A stretch of DNA of 36,913 nt from Ilumatobacteraceae bacterium (GTDB lineage: Bacteria; Actinomycetota; Acidimicrobiia; Acidimicrobiales; Ilumatobacteraceae), in contig JALRDI010000103.1 of NCBI GenBank assembly GCA_023257035.1, forward strand, positions 1-36,913, in the 5' to 3' direction. The notes beneath the pieces are model-generated. The model searched no databases, was not told the origin of the DNA, and saw only the letters and a list, made by a program, of their open reading frames with translations. Positions 26,831 through 36,317 of the stretch are shown piece by piece (within the stretch, counting starts at the first letter, position 1; every line of letters starts with the position of its first letter). The position numbers and the translations under genes were made by a program.

Positions 26831-28122
26831 AACCGACTCGCTTCCTCCCTGACTCGTGCCGTGGAGCGCTCAACGTCGATGCCAAGCACTTCTTTGTTTC
26901 GTACGCGCCACTCCCCTGCAACCATGACGTCTCGCACATGGTGCCCACTTCTCCAGAGCACCAATTGGTCGGCAATGGTTGACGGATCAATCGGCGTCGG
27001 TACGTCAATTTCAACGATTTGAAGATCGGCTATCCAATCAGGCTCAAGTCGACCCAAATTTTTGAGCCCAAGGGCTTGGGCTCCGCCTTCAGTTGCCATC
27101 TGGAGCACTTGGTGAGCTGGCGTGGACGATGGGTCAAGAAGTCGCGCCTTTTGCAGCCAGAACGCCCCTCGCATCACTTCGAACATGTCGTTGACATAGC
27201 CGTCAGTACCTAAGCCCACCGTGACGCCTTTGGACAGAAGTTCCGATATCGGAGCGATGCCCCCTCCAACTTCACAATTGGATAGTGGCATGTGACTCAC
27301 TCGAGTGTCACTGTTTGCAATGATGTCGAGTTCGCCGCTTGTCATCTGGACGCATTGGCTTGCGAGAAATGATGAACTTGTAACTCCGAGGTCTCGATAG
27401 AACGCCATCGTGTCGCAACCAAGATGTTCACGTGCCCAGTTTCCCTCGTGAGTGCCTTCGTTGCAGTGGGCGTGAAACCACGTATTTCTTGACCGGGCTT
27501 CCGCGGCCGCACGCTCGATGAATGATGATGAGCAGGTGAATACCGTGTGCCACGACATTGCGCCCGAGATGAGGTCATCGCCTTGATGTTGGTCGATGAA
27601 ATCGATGTTCTCTCTCAGTGAGAGCTCTGCGATCTCTGCGCCGGCGCGCTCGGTCGCCTCAAAGCTGAAGATCCCTCGGAGTCCGGCTCGACGGCATTGT
27701 TCTGCTTCTGTCTCGAGCACGCCGCTCAATGCTCCTGGGGCCTCGCAAATGTCAAAGAACGTTGTGGTCCCGGTTCGCAGCATCTCTGCGCAAACCCATT
27801 CAGAGGCTGCCGCAATCATCTGCTGATCAAGTCTGTCCTCAACTTGTGGCCACCAATAATCATCAAGAAAACTCTCAAAGCCGATGGGCGGTGTCTGAAC
27901 AACGATGCCATGAGCGAGCGTGCCATAGAGGTGGACGTGCGTGTTGACGAATCCGGGCAGGACAGCGCACCCGGATGCATCAATTACTTCTTCACCTGGA
28001 AATGTGGCGATGAGTTCGGACGCCGGGGCGATCGCGCTAACAGCGCCGTTGTCGATGCGAATTGCAACTGACGCCTCGGCATGTTCTGCCGATGTCACCA
28101 ACCAGTCAGGGCAGATAATCAT
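26818..28122 (-). CDS. ssnA: Amidohydrolase, SsnA-like
   Basis: LPGFVNTHVHLYGTLAHG, HAHCNEG, GLGTDGYVNDMFEVMR amidohydrolase metal motifs; placed next to xdhD-like gene as in E. coli. Confidence 0.8.
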   Translation of the reverse strand: MIICPDWLVTSAEHAEASVAIRIDNGAVSAIAPASELIATFPGEEVIDASGCAVLPGFVNTHVHLYGTLAHGIVVQTPPIGFESFLDDYWWPQVEDRLDQQMIAAASEWVCAEMLRTGTTTFFDICEAPGALSGVLETEAEQCRRAGLRGIFSFEATERAGAEIAELSLRENIDFIDQHQGDDLISGAMSWHTVFTCSSSFIERAAAEARSRNTWFHAHCNEGTHEGNWAREHLGCDTMAFYRDLGVTSSSFLASQCVQMTSGELDIIANSDTRVSHMPLSNCEVGGGIAPISELLSKGVTVGLGTDGYVNDMFEVMRGAFWLQKARLLDPSSTPAHQVLQMATEGGAQALGLKNLGRLEPDWIADLQIVEIDVPTPIDPSTIADQLVLWRSGHHVRDVMVAGEWRVRNKEVLGIDVERSTARVREEASRLWGR

Positions 28123-28125
28123 TGG

Positions 28126-31074
28126 CTACGAGGTGGCTGCTGATGAGTTCATTGCTCGCCAGACTCGCTCCGGGGTGAACGGAATCTCGTTGATCGAGAC
28201 ACCGACGGCGTTCTGAAGTGCATGTCGAAGAGCTGGAGCCACACCATCTTTTGGAATTTCTGCAACCGCTTTCGCGCCAAATGGCCCGCTGTCTTCCATG
28301 GTTTGCACGAGATACACGGCAGTTTCGGGCATTTCATCAGCTCGATAGATGTGATACGGCCCGAACGAATCGTTGATCATCTTGCCGTTGTCATCGAATG
28401 CGTATTCCTCGCAATGGGCGTACCCCAGCGCTTGGAGCATTCCGCCTTCAACTTGGCCTGATGCTGTCACCGGATTAATCGCCACACCACAGTCGACAGC
28501 CATGGCCATCTTCTTTACCGTGACCTGACCGGTGTCAATGTCGACCTCAATCTCGATGACTTGTGCCGCAAACGGAGGCGGGCACTCGGGCGACACGTAT
28601 GAGGCGGTACCCATGATCTGTTCCTGCTCTTGGGTGTGCAGCGAGTCAAGTGCGATGTCTTCCATAGAAACGGAACGACCATCTGGTGCGTACGCACGGC
28701 GGTCTCGCAGCTCGATAGAACAGGGTTGCTCGACTCCAAGAAGCATTGCGGCACGTTCTTTGATGCGCTCGCGAGCGGCCTCTGCTGCTCTCATTGCAGC
28801 GGTCCCGGAGATGTACGTCGTTGACGAGGCGTATGCCCCTGTGTCAAACGGTGTCATATCTGTGTCGCTCGAGTACACCTTGATGTCATCGAGTGGTACT
28901 CCAAGTACCTCTGCCGCAATCTGTCCGAGAACCGTGTCGGCACCAGTGCCCAGGTCGGTTGCCCCAACAAGCATGTTGAACGACCCGTCATCGTTCAACT
29001 TGATTGAGCATCCACCCATGTCGAGGAATGGGATGGCGGTTCCATGCATGCAATAGGCAAACCCAAGACCACGCCGAATGTTTGGTCGATCGCTTGGCTG
29101 ACGCCACTCAGGATCATCACGACGGTGCCATTCGATTTCACGAAGTGCTTGAGCGACGCACTCTTCTAGGCCAGTTGAGAGCACTCGGGGGTATTCATCG
29201 AGTTCTTCGTCGCTTGCTGCGCGTTCACCAAGGTGCGGTGCGATATTCAGTTCATCGCCAAGGCGCAGCCAGTTCTTACGCTTGAACTCGATCGAGTCGA
29301 AGCCGAGCTCGGCTGCGATGTCATCCATGTGGGCTTCAAGAGCGAATTCTGCCTGCGGTGCGCCGTATCCGCGATATGCACCGGGAACCGGAATGTTGGT
29401 GTACACCACATCACAACGGAACCTCTTGTTTGGGGCGTTGTACTGCGTGAGTCCTCGAAGTCCGGCCACAGTTTGAACCGTGTATCCATGCGTGCCGTAT
29501 GGGCCGGTATTTCCAATGATGTAGAGGTCTTGTGAAACCAATTTTCCTTCATCGTCAACCACTGTGGTGAACGTGAGCGTCTGCGGATGTCGCGTGCGGC
29601 TCCCGATGAATTCCTCTGAGCGATCAAGTTCAAGGCGAACCGGACGACGCGTTGCCTGAGCAAGGTGCCCGACGATGTCTTCAATGAGCATCTCTTGCTT
29701 CGCGCCAAACCCTCCCCCGATTCGAGGCTTCACGACGCGGATGTCCTTGATGTCTCGGTCAAGCAGAGGAGCAACCATACGTCGAGCGTGGAACGGAACC
29801 TGCGTGGCTGTGCGAATGACGAGACGCTCATCTTCGTCAAGCCAGGCGATCGAGATGTGCGGTTCAATCGGACACTGTTGCACCTGGTGCACCCTGAATG
29901 TCTGGGTGAACACATGGTGACCATTTGCTTCAGCTCGTTCAACCGCTCCAACAGGATCATTTCGTCGAGCTGCAATGTGATGCACGATATTTCGGTCACG
30001 GTCGTGAATTTCGACGGTGTCGCTCTCGTCGTGAATCACCACAACGCCGTCTGCCATCGAATCACGCTCATCGAAAATTGCTGGTAGCACTTCGTAGGTG
30101 ACGTTGATGAGTGAGCAGGCGTGGGCGGCAATCTCTGGTGATTCTGCCGCAACGACAGCGACTCGGTCACCGACGTGGCGAACCTTGTTATCAAAACTCA
30201 CTTGATCGTGCGGGTGGGGGTTCGGCCATGACTGGCCACCAGAGGCATATTTCACCCTGGGAGTGTTTTTGTAATGGAGAACTTCATGCACGCCAGGGAG
30301 TGATCGTGCCCCCGAATCATCAATATCGAGAATTCGAGCATGCGCGTGTGGGCTCCGTAACACTTTTGCGTAGAGCATGTTGCGCAGCTCAATGTCATCG
30401 GTAAATGCGGGATTTCCCTTGGCGAGACGAATCGCATCCACTTTGATTTCTGGCTTACCGACGACTGCCATCTCTGGTACGTCGCGAGATGGAATAACCC
30501 GTGGCACCGCAGCCGGAGCGACCGGTGGTGTATCGGATGGGTCGTATTCAGATGGTTCTCCTCCCTGGGTGAGTGAAGGAAGAATCACTGGAGCGAATGG
30601 CGCCGTTTCCTCTCCTCGCAGCACCGCCGCTGCACGGTGAATTGCTTCGACCGGCTTGACGTATGCGGTCTCTCTGTCGAGAATCCCTGAGAGCATGTCA
30701 CGAATTTGCGCCTCGGTTGGCGAGGGAGATTCATTTAGTAATGCGAGTGTTCCGAGCACCATTGCGCCGGCTGAATAACCAGACTGGAACGCTCCTGCAG
30801 CAACGAATGCGGCCTGAATTGGATGAAGTTCTGCACTCGTATTGAGAGACTCAACTGTGACGACCTCATGTCTGTCTGCTTGGACAGCAAGAATCACATC
30901 GCTACTTGCAAGACGGCCATCAAAAAGAACAGCACCGGCACCGGTCTCGCCGCTGTCAGAGCCGTAATGAACGCTGAACATTCCTTGGGAACGAAGAAAT
31001 GTGCGGAGTGTGTCGTGCACTTCACACTGGCCGTGCACGGTTCGCCCGTTGAGGGTAAGGGTGATCTGAGTCAC
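28126..31074 (-). CDS. xdhD: XdhD-like molybdenum hydroxylase: Fe-S-type N-terminal domain fused to molybdopterin-binding domain; Fe-S cysteines absent
   Basis: Mo domain: VKPRIGGGFGAKQEMLIEDI, VPGAYRGYGAPQAEFALE, DLGTGADTVLGQIAAEVLG, GPFGAKAVAEIPKDGVAPALRHAL. N-terminus aligns by eye to XdhA/CoxS-type [2Fe-2S] domains but lacks their Cys. Confidence 0.9.
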   Translation of the reverse strand: MTQITLTLNGRTVHGQCEVHDTLRTFLRSQGMFSVHYGSDSGETGAGAVLFDGRLASSDVILAVQADRHEVVTVESLNTSAELHPIQAAFVAAGAFQSGYSAGAMVLGTLALLNESPSPTEAQIRDMLSGILDRETAYVKPVEAIHRAAAVLRGEETAPFAPVILPSLTQGGEPSEYDPSDTPPVAPAAVPRVIPSRDVPEMAVVGKPEIKVDAIRLAKGNPAFTDDIELRNMLYAKVLRSPHAHARILDIDDSGARSLPGVHEVLHYKNTPRVKYASGGQSWPNPHPHDQVSFDNKVRHVGDRVAVVAAESPEIAAHACSLINVTYEVLPAIFDERDSMADGVVVIHDESDTVEIHDRDRNIVHHIAARRNDPVGAVERAEANGHHVFTQTFRVHQVQQCPIEPHISIAWLDEDERLVIRTATQVPFHARRMVAPLLDRDIKDIRVVKPRIGGGFGAKQEMLIEDIVGHLAQATRRPVRLELDRSEEFIGSRTRHPQTLTFTTVVDDEGKLVSQDLYIIGNTGPYGTHGYTVQTVAGLRGLTQYNAPNKRFRCDVVYTNIPVPGAYRGYGAPQAEFALEAHMDDIAAELGFDSIEFKRKNWLRLGDELNIAPHLGERAASDEELDEYPRVLSTGLEECVAQALREIEWHRRDDPEWRQPSDRPNIRRGLGFAYCMHGTAIPFLDMGGCSIKLNDDGSFNMLVGATDLGTGADTVLGQIAAEVLGVPLDDIKVYSSDTDMTPFDTGAYASSTTYISGTAAMRAAEAARERIKERAAMLLGVEQPCSIELRDRRAYAPDGRSVSMEDIALDSLHTQEQEQIMGTASYVSPECPPPFAAQVIEIEVDIDTGQVTVKKMAMAVDCGVAINPVTASGQVEGGMLQALGYAHCEEYAFDDNGKMINDSFGPYHIYRADEMPETAVYLVQTMEDSGPFGAKAVAEIPKDGVAPALRHALQNAVGVSINEIPFTPERVWRAMNSSAATS

Positions 31075-31778
31075 GACAATGCTCCGATCACTCGTTCACT
31101 GAGTTTGACGGCGAGATGGTGGCGATACTCACTGCTACCTCGGAAATCGTCGATTGGAATGATGTGCTCGACTTCGTCGACAGACGACACAGCGACCGGG
31201 GCAGAACTCACGCCGGTAAGAGAGATGATGAGCCCGTTCGCAGTAGCCCTACCCATCGCGGCGACGATGGGGGTATCCATTGGAGTCCGCCCGGTGTGCT
31301 CGAATGCCCAGCTTCCCGATGTATCGACATCGACTGCGACAATTAGGCCACGCGGATCTGAGAGGAACTTGACGAGATCTCGTATTTCCCCGTCATCAGT
31401 TTCAACAGTCGCAGAAGATGCGAGCAGCGCCGCAACAACAAGATTCTCACTTCCGGCAACAGCAACAGATCCTCCAACGGTCCCTATCGTCCGCAACGTT
31501 GATGGGAGTTCCCGTCGTGCGGCTTCACTGAGAAGATCGCCGTCAAAGGCTCCCACTACCTCAGAGAGGCGAACCATTGCCCCAATGGTGGCATGTGAGT
31601 TGTTGCGTGTCATCGAATCAAGTCCGAGCGACTGAAGATCAACGCCAATCAAGTCAGAACGGGACCGGTCAGCGTTAAGAACGGTTCCTCCTGCAAGAGG
31701 AACATGATGAGGCTGAGCAAGCAGGGAAACTGCTTCGCTCAACGTGTTGGGGCGGTGGTATCCGACAAGTAATGGCAC
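31071..31778 (-). CDS. ygfM: FAD-binding subunit of the molybdenum hydroxylase (YgfM/CoxM-like)
   Basis: YHRPNTLSEAVSLLAQPHHVPLAGGTVLNADRSRSDLIGVDLQSLGLD, ATIGAMVRLSEV, RTIGTVGGSVAVA; 4-bp overlap with the xdhD-like gene. Confidence 0.87.
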   Translation of the reverse strand: MPLLVGYHRPNTLSEAVSLLAQPHHVPLAGGTVLNADRSRSDLIGVDLQSLGLDSMTRNNSHATIGAMVRLSEVVGAFDGDLLSEAARRELPSTLRTIGTVGGSVAVAGSENLVVAALLASSATVETDDGEIRDLVKFLSDPRGLIVAVDVDTSGSWAFEHTGRTPMDTPIVAAMGRATANGLIISLTGVSSAPVAVSSVDEVEHIIPIDDFRGSSEYRHHLAVKLSERVIGALS

Positions 31779-31788
31779 GCCCTCGAAG

Positions 31789-33162
31789 TTAGCCCAGACG
31801 AGTGGAAATGCCCGCCTGCTGGAAGAGGGATGCAGCAGCAGACTTCGCCTGCTCGACTGCCTCGGCGATCGGAACAGAATGATGTTCGCCGTTTGCCACT
31901 ACGCGATTTCCTCGCACAAACACATCTCGCACATGTTGTGGGGCGCAGTTGAACACGATCGCACTCGGCACCCTATGTACTGGGGCAACTGCAGGGTGGT
32001 CGAGATTCACGACCACTAGGTCGGCTTCACGCCCTTCTTCGATTCTCCCGAGTCGATCTGACTCTCCGAAGGCCCGGGCACCTCCGACGCACGCCATTTC
32101 AATCGCCTCTTCGGGCTGTAACGCCATTGCGTTCAATTGGTGCACCTTTTGCAGCAGTACAGATATTTTCATCGCTTCGAAAAGGTCTTGACGATTATTA
32201 GAACCGGATCCGTCGCTTGCGAGAGCAACGGTGATGCCGCGTTCGCGCATGTCGAGGACCCGAGCAACACCTGATGCCAAGTACATATTTGAAACCGGGC
32301 AGTGCACCACCACAGCATCGGTTCGCGCAATGGCATCAAGTTCGGAGTCCTCTAGCCAGACTGAATGGGCGAGTTGGACGTCAGGGGCGAGTGCCCCCAC
32401 GCTTTCGAGCCAGGGAACATGACGCATTCCGCGTTCTTCGATACTCATCTCAACTTCGATGGCGGTCTCAGCACAATGAACATGAGTTCCCCGGCCCCAC
32501 GAACGCGCTGCGCCAATGGTTTCGGTCATTGCTTCATCAGAACAGCCCCACGGGATGAGTGGCCCGAGTTCGATCTTTATGCGTCCGTCATGCCCGTCCC
32601 ACTTATCAAAGGCTTGTTTGGCTCGCCGTATGGCAGTCGCCGCATCCTCTGCAAGCGGTTCGTGATAGTTCCGGTCGGCCCAGCCATGAGCAAGAAGAAG
32701 ACGAATTCCGAGTTCGTCGGCCGCTCGACAGACTGCATCGTCGATGAGGTCTCCCTCTGACCCTGGGTGGACATATTGATGATCGATGACGCTGGTGCAA
32801 CCCGTCAGCAGGTTCTCAAGCAGCCCGATTCTCGCCGCGTGATAGGCGATTTCAGGAGTGATGTGCTCAGCCGCTGGCCAAATGCAGTCGCGTAGCCAGT
32901 CGAGTAGTGGGCGATCATCGGCTAGGCCTCGAAAGAATGATTGGAAAAGATGGGTATGGGCATTTGTCATGCCGGGCATTACTGCGCAGCCGTTGGCGGA
33001 AATTACTTCACTGGCAGATGAGAGAAGATCACCTGATGGTTCACCGTTCCCGACTTGGGTGATCGTTCCATCGGTTATGAGAATCCAACCGGGATCAAGT
33101 ACCTCTGCCGTCTCGTTGACGGTGACGACAGCACCTCCGTGAATCAGGGTCGTCTTAGTCAT
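31789..33162 (-). CDS. Amidohydrolase, 8-oxoguanine deaminase/hydroxyatrazine hydrolase-like
   Basis: [55 protein letters not shown]; start set to ATG 33162 ([15 protein letters not shown]). Confidence 0.88.
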   Translation of the reverse strand: MTKTTLIHGGAVVTVNETAEVLDPGWILITDGTITQVGNGEPSGDLLSSASEVISANGCAVMPGMTNAHTHLFQSFFRGLADDRPLLDWLRDCIWPAAEHITPEIAYHAARIGLLENLLTGCTSVIDHQYVHPGSEGDLIDDAVCRAADELGIRLLLAHGWADRNYHEPLAEDAATAIRRAKQAFDKWDGHDGRIKIELGPLIPWGCSDEAMTETIGAARSWGRGTHVHCAETAIEVEMSIEERGMRHVPWLESVGALAPDVQLAHSVWLEDSELDAIARTDAVVVHCPVSNMYLASGVARVLDMRERGITVALASDGSGSNNRQDLFEAMKISVLLQKVHQLNAMALQPEEAIEMACVGGARAFGESDRLGRIEEGREADLVVVNLDHPAVAPVHRVPSAIVFNCAPQHVRDVFVRGNRVVANGEHHSVPIAEAVEQAKSAAASLFQQAGISTRLG

Positions 33163-34183
33163 GGGGCGCCCATCCAGCGAACGCGTCAATCACTGGTTTG
33201 ATGTCGTCCATCATCGGGTACAAGATCGGGCACGTCACTCCTGCCTCGATGTATTCAGCCACCTTGTCCTGGCACTGAGCTGTCGTTCCAACGGCCATCA
33301 GCGAGCGAACCAAGGAATCAGGAATGAGGTGAGCAGCTTTCCGATAATCAGCCTCGGTGGCTGGCCATCCAACGACCTCTTTTACCCGCTCGACAAGTTC
33401 GGGGTCAGCTCCGCTCGCTTCCATGATGTGCGGTTCTGTGCCTAGGTAATACGCCACCAGCGATTTGCCGGTGAGGAGAGCTTCATCTGGATCATCGTCA
33501 GACAGTGAGCACACGAGAAGTTCTGGGCGATCAACTTCGTCAATGGTTTTGCCTGCACGTTGGGCCCCCGCCTCGACGAGGTCGACAGCAGATCTGATGT
33601 ACTCAGCAGAAACAACGTAATTGAGCACTACCCCATCGCAGATTTCTCCAGTGAGTTCCAACATTCTCGGTCCGGTTGCCCCGATGTAAATCGGGATATC
33701 CCTCGGAGAGGTATCGCCGTACGCTACGTCAAGCCGAACCCTGTCCAAATTGACGATCTCACCTTCATACGAGACTTCTTCCATAGTGAAAAGCGCACGA
33801 AGTGCTTCGACATGTTCTCGCATCGCCCGAAGCGGAATGCGACGATTTTCTCCGACCCGGCTCGTGATCGGTTCCCACCACGCGCCAATGCCGCACATCA
33901 CTCGTCCTTGCCCGTCGACGAGTCCACCAAGTTCCCACATCGTGCTCCACGTGGATGCGATAACTGCGGGGTTGCGGGTCCAGATGGGCAGTACTCCGGA
34001 GCCGATACGCATACGTTTCGTCTCAGCGAGGAGAGCGCTCATGAGAACGATGCAGTCCCGCGCGAGTCGAGTGTCCGCTTGCCAAATTTCTGAGAAGCCT
34101 CTCGACTCCGCGTATTTCGCCATCTCGATCTCATACGAGATCGGATGTTTGTCTTGGAGATAGAGGGCCATGCGTTGCGCCAT
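33155..34183 (-). CDS. LLM-class F420-dependent oxidoreductase (methylene-H4MPT reductase-like)
   Basis: [64 protein letters not shown]; start set to ATG 34183. Confidence 0.9.
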   Translation of the reverse strand: MAQRMALYLQDKHPISYEIEMAKYAESRGFSEIWQADTRLARDCIVLMSALLAETKRMRIGSGVLPIWTRNPAVIASTWSTMWELGGLVDGQGRVMCGIGAWWEPITSRVGENRRIPLRAMREHVEALRALFTMEEVSYEGEIVNLDRVRLDVAYGDTSPRDIPIYIGATGPRMLELTGEICDGVVLNYVVSAEYIRSAVDLVEAGAQRAGKTIDEVDRPELLVCSLSDDDPDEALLTGKSLVAYYLGTEPHIMEASGADPELVERVKEVVGWPATEADYRKAAHLIPDSLVRSLMAVGTTAQCQDKVAEYIEAGVTCPILYPMMDDIKPVIDAFAGWAPHD

Positions 34184-34193
34184 GGCGCCGACA

Positions 34194-35438
34194 CTACGGG
34201 ATGAGAGCTGGCAACTCACTCATCACAGAGGTGGTCGCCACCACACGGCCTCCTTTGAGTACGACTCGATCGGCAGGCGCCTCTGCGATTGCCTGTCGAA
34301 TTGTCGTTGCTCGAACTGCAAGTAGGTCTGCTGGCTCTCCAACGGCGATGTTGACCGTTGGAGCGCTGATGGCAGCCCTTGCGTTTGAACTGATTGTTGA
34401 AAACGCGTCAACTGGAAGCATGTGTCCTGCCATCACCATGAGGGCTGCAGTTTCGAACGGATCATTTCGCCCGACAAAGTTGAACGGGTCTTGCGCGTTG
34501 TCGGCGCCTGCAACCAAATTTACTCCTGCGGCGCGTAACGCATGAATGGCGGTGAGTCCACGCGGAGTGGCGACTGGATCATCTCGACCCTGCAAGAACA
34601 GGTTTGTTTGAGGAAGAGCCACAATTGAGATATCGGCCTCTGCAATCGCAGCTGCGAGCGGTTTGATTTGTTCGCTTGGAAGCATGCCAAGGCTGACGCA
34701 GTGGCTCGCGGTCGTTGAAATCTGCGAGCCACGTGAGTAGCGAATCACGTCGTTGATCGTTAGTGCTGTTGGGTCCAGTGTCTCATCGACGTGGAGGTCG
34801 ACCTTCCTTCCATGTCGCTCCGCGAGTTCGAACGCAATCGATACGCAGGCGTCAGAGTCTGGTTCGAGGTGCGGGCACCCACCGATGACCTCTACACCAA
34901 GTTCGATCGCTTCGTTGAGTGCAATGAGGTTGAGGTCGCTCCCCTCTCCACTCATCGGCATATATGTCAACGCAACGAACTCGATGTCCATACGGTCTCG
35001 ATACCTCTGGGCGGCCTCAATCGCTGCCACGAGGTAACGAGTTGAGACCGGTCCACCAACATTCACGTGGCTGCGCACGAGTGTTACGCCACTTTTGAGG
35101 AGCATTTCTAATGAACGAGAAATTCTCTGAACCATTTCGTCATGTGCAATAACTCCTGACGATTCAGCTTCTCTCCATCCAACGATCGCCCCCATTAAGT
35201 CACCCTTCGGGTTCGGAACGACATCGGCGGTGAGTGACTTATCGAGATGGGCATGAGGCTCGACGAGCGATGGCAGAAGAAGACGCCCTTCCAATTCGAC
35301 CACTGTGAGGTTGTCGCTCACGACATCTTCACGCCTCTCTGACATCGCGACAATCGTTCCCGAAGAATCAACCAGAATGTGCGGCTTGCTGCCATCGACG
35401 AGGATGCCACCTGAAAGAAGTGTGCGGGGTTGGGTCAT
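34194..35438 (-). CDS. Amidohydrolase, cytosine deaminase-like
   Basis: [59 protein letters not shown] match CodA/AtzC-type motifs. Confidence 0.88.
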   Translation of the reverse strand: MTQPRTLLSGGILVDGSKPHILVDSSGTIVAMSERREDVVSDNLTVVELEGRLLLPSLVEPHAHLDKSLTADVVPNPKGDLMGAIVGWREAESSGVIAHDEMVQRISRSLEMLLKSGVTLVRSHVNVGGPVSTRYLVAAIEAAQRYRDRMDIEFVALTYMPMSGEGSDLNLIALNEAIELGVEVIGGCPHLEPDSDACVSIAFELAERHGRKVDLHVDETLDPTALTINDVIRYSRGSQISTTASHCVSLGMLPSEQIKPLAAAIAEADISIVALPQTNLFLQGRDDPVATPRGLTAIHALRAAGVNLVAGADNAQDPFNFVGRNDPFETAALMVMAGHMLPVDAFSTISSNARAAISAPTVNIAVGEPADLLAVRATTIRQAIAEAPADRVVLKGGRVVATTSVMSELPALIP

Positions 35439-35447
35439 GGTCGCATC

Positions 35448-35463
35448 CTACGCGTCAGCGTAG
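35448..35463. promoter_or_regulatory. Candidate operator in the 35-bp divergent intergenic region
   Basis: Perfect inverted repeat CTACGC-GTCA-GCGTAG between start codons at 35438 (-) and 35474 (+). Confidence 0.4.
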
Positions 35464-35473
35464 ATTCGTGAGA

Positions 35474-36256
35474 ATGAAAGCAACAGAGAGTCGACGTTAC
35501 GCAGACATCGTTGGGCCAGATATCGGAGAGGTCATTACCGAAGGCTCAACTCTGATTCTTCCTGTAGGCGCGGTTGAACAACATGGACCACATCTTCCGA
35601 TGTCGGTGGATGACGTCATTGCAACCGAAACAGCAACTGAGGTCGTGCAGCGTTTTGGGTCAGATCTTGACCTTTGGCAGTTGCCGTCGCTTTCGATTTC
35701 GAAATCAAATGAACATGCATGGAGCGCTGGAACTCTGTGGTACTCGGCAGAAACGATGATGGCGGTTCTTCGCGATATCGGTCGTTCGATCTCAACGACC
35801 AGGGCGGAGCGTCTCGTACTGCTGAATGGTCATGGTGGGAACACCACCCTTCTCGTAACGGCGCTCCGAGAGTTGCGTCTTGCGTATGGATTGAAGACGT
35901 TTCTGGTTCATCCGTCCCTCCCCCCTGCATACGGCGGGTCATCAACCGAAGATGAACTCGGCATGGGAATTCATGGCGGTCTAAATGAGACGTCAGTATT
36001 CATGCATTTGCGCCCGGACCTTGTCGACCTCTCGAGAGCTGAACGAAAGGTTCCAGAAGCACTCGCGGAGAATGAACATGTGAAGTTCGGCGGTTCGGTG
36101 TCATTTGGTTGGCTCTCTAACGACTTCGACGAAGCTGGGTACATCGGCGACCCGACGGGAGCATCTGCTGAACGCGGTTCCGAGCTCTTTGAACACGCTG
36201 TTAATCGTCTTGGCGATCAGATGGCTGAGATTGCTGAATTCGATTTTGGGCGTTGA
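35474..36256 (+). CDS. Creatininase family protein
   Basis: LILPVGAVEQHGPHLPMSVDDVIATETATEV, LVLLNGHGGNTTLL, HGGLNETS; start set to ATG 35474 (ORF start 35420 overlaps the divergent gene). Confidence 0.92.
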   Translation: MKATESRRYADIVGPDIGEVITEGSTLILPVGAVEQHGPHLPMSVDDVIATETATEVVQRFGSDLDLWQLPSLSISKSNEHAWSAGTLWYSAETMMAVLRDIGRSISTTRAERLVLLNGHGGNTTLLVTALRELRLAYGLKTFLVHPSLPPAYGGSSTEDELGMGIHGGLNETSVFMHLRPDLVDLSRAERKVPEALAENEHVKFGGSVSFGWLSNDFDEAGYIGDPTGASAERGSELFEHAVNRLGDQMAEIAEFDFGR

Positions 36257-36317
36257 CGCACTTCTGACGCTGTTTGCTCGCTAAGGCGGGTCGAAACGTT
36301 GTTCTAGTATCAGCATT

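Noticed and set aside
28126-31074. Selenocysteine-containing active site in the XdhD-like protein
   Set aside because: No in-frame TGA interrupts the ORF; any selenium would be a non-covalent or cofactor-bound species, not Sec.
28126-31074. Pseudogene explanation for the cysteine-less Fe-S domain
   Set aside because: The 982 aa frame is intact, surrounding fold residues are conserved, and the gene is tightly packed and overlapping with neighbours; selective loss of only the ligands argues against random decay.
30823-31635. 270 aa plus-strand ORF opposite xdhD/ygfM
   Set aside because: Antisense to two strongly supported genes; composition (Ser/Arg/Thr-rich) is typical of a spurious reverse-frame ORF.
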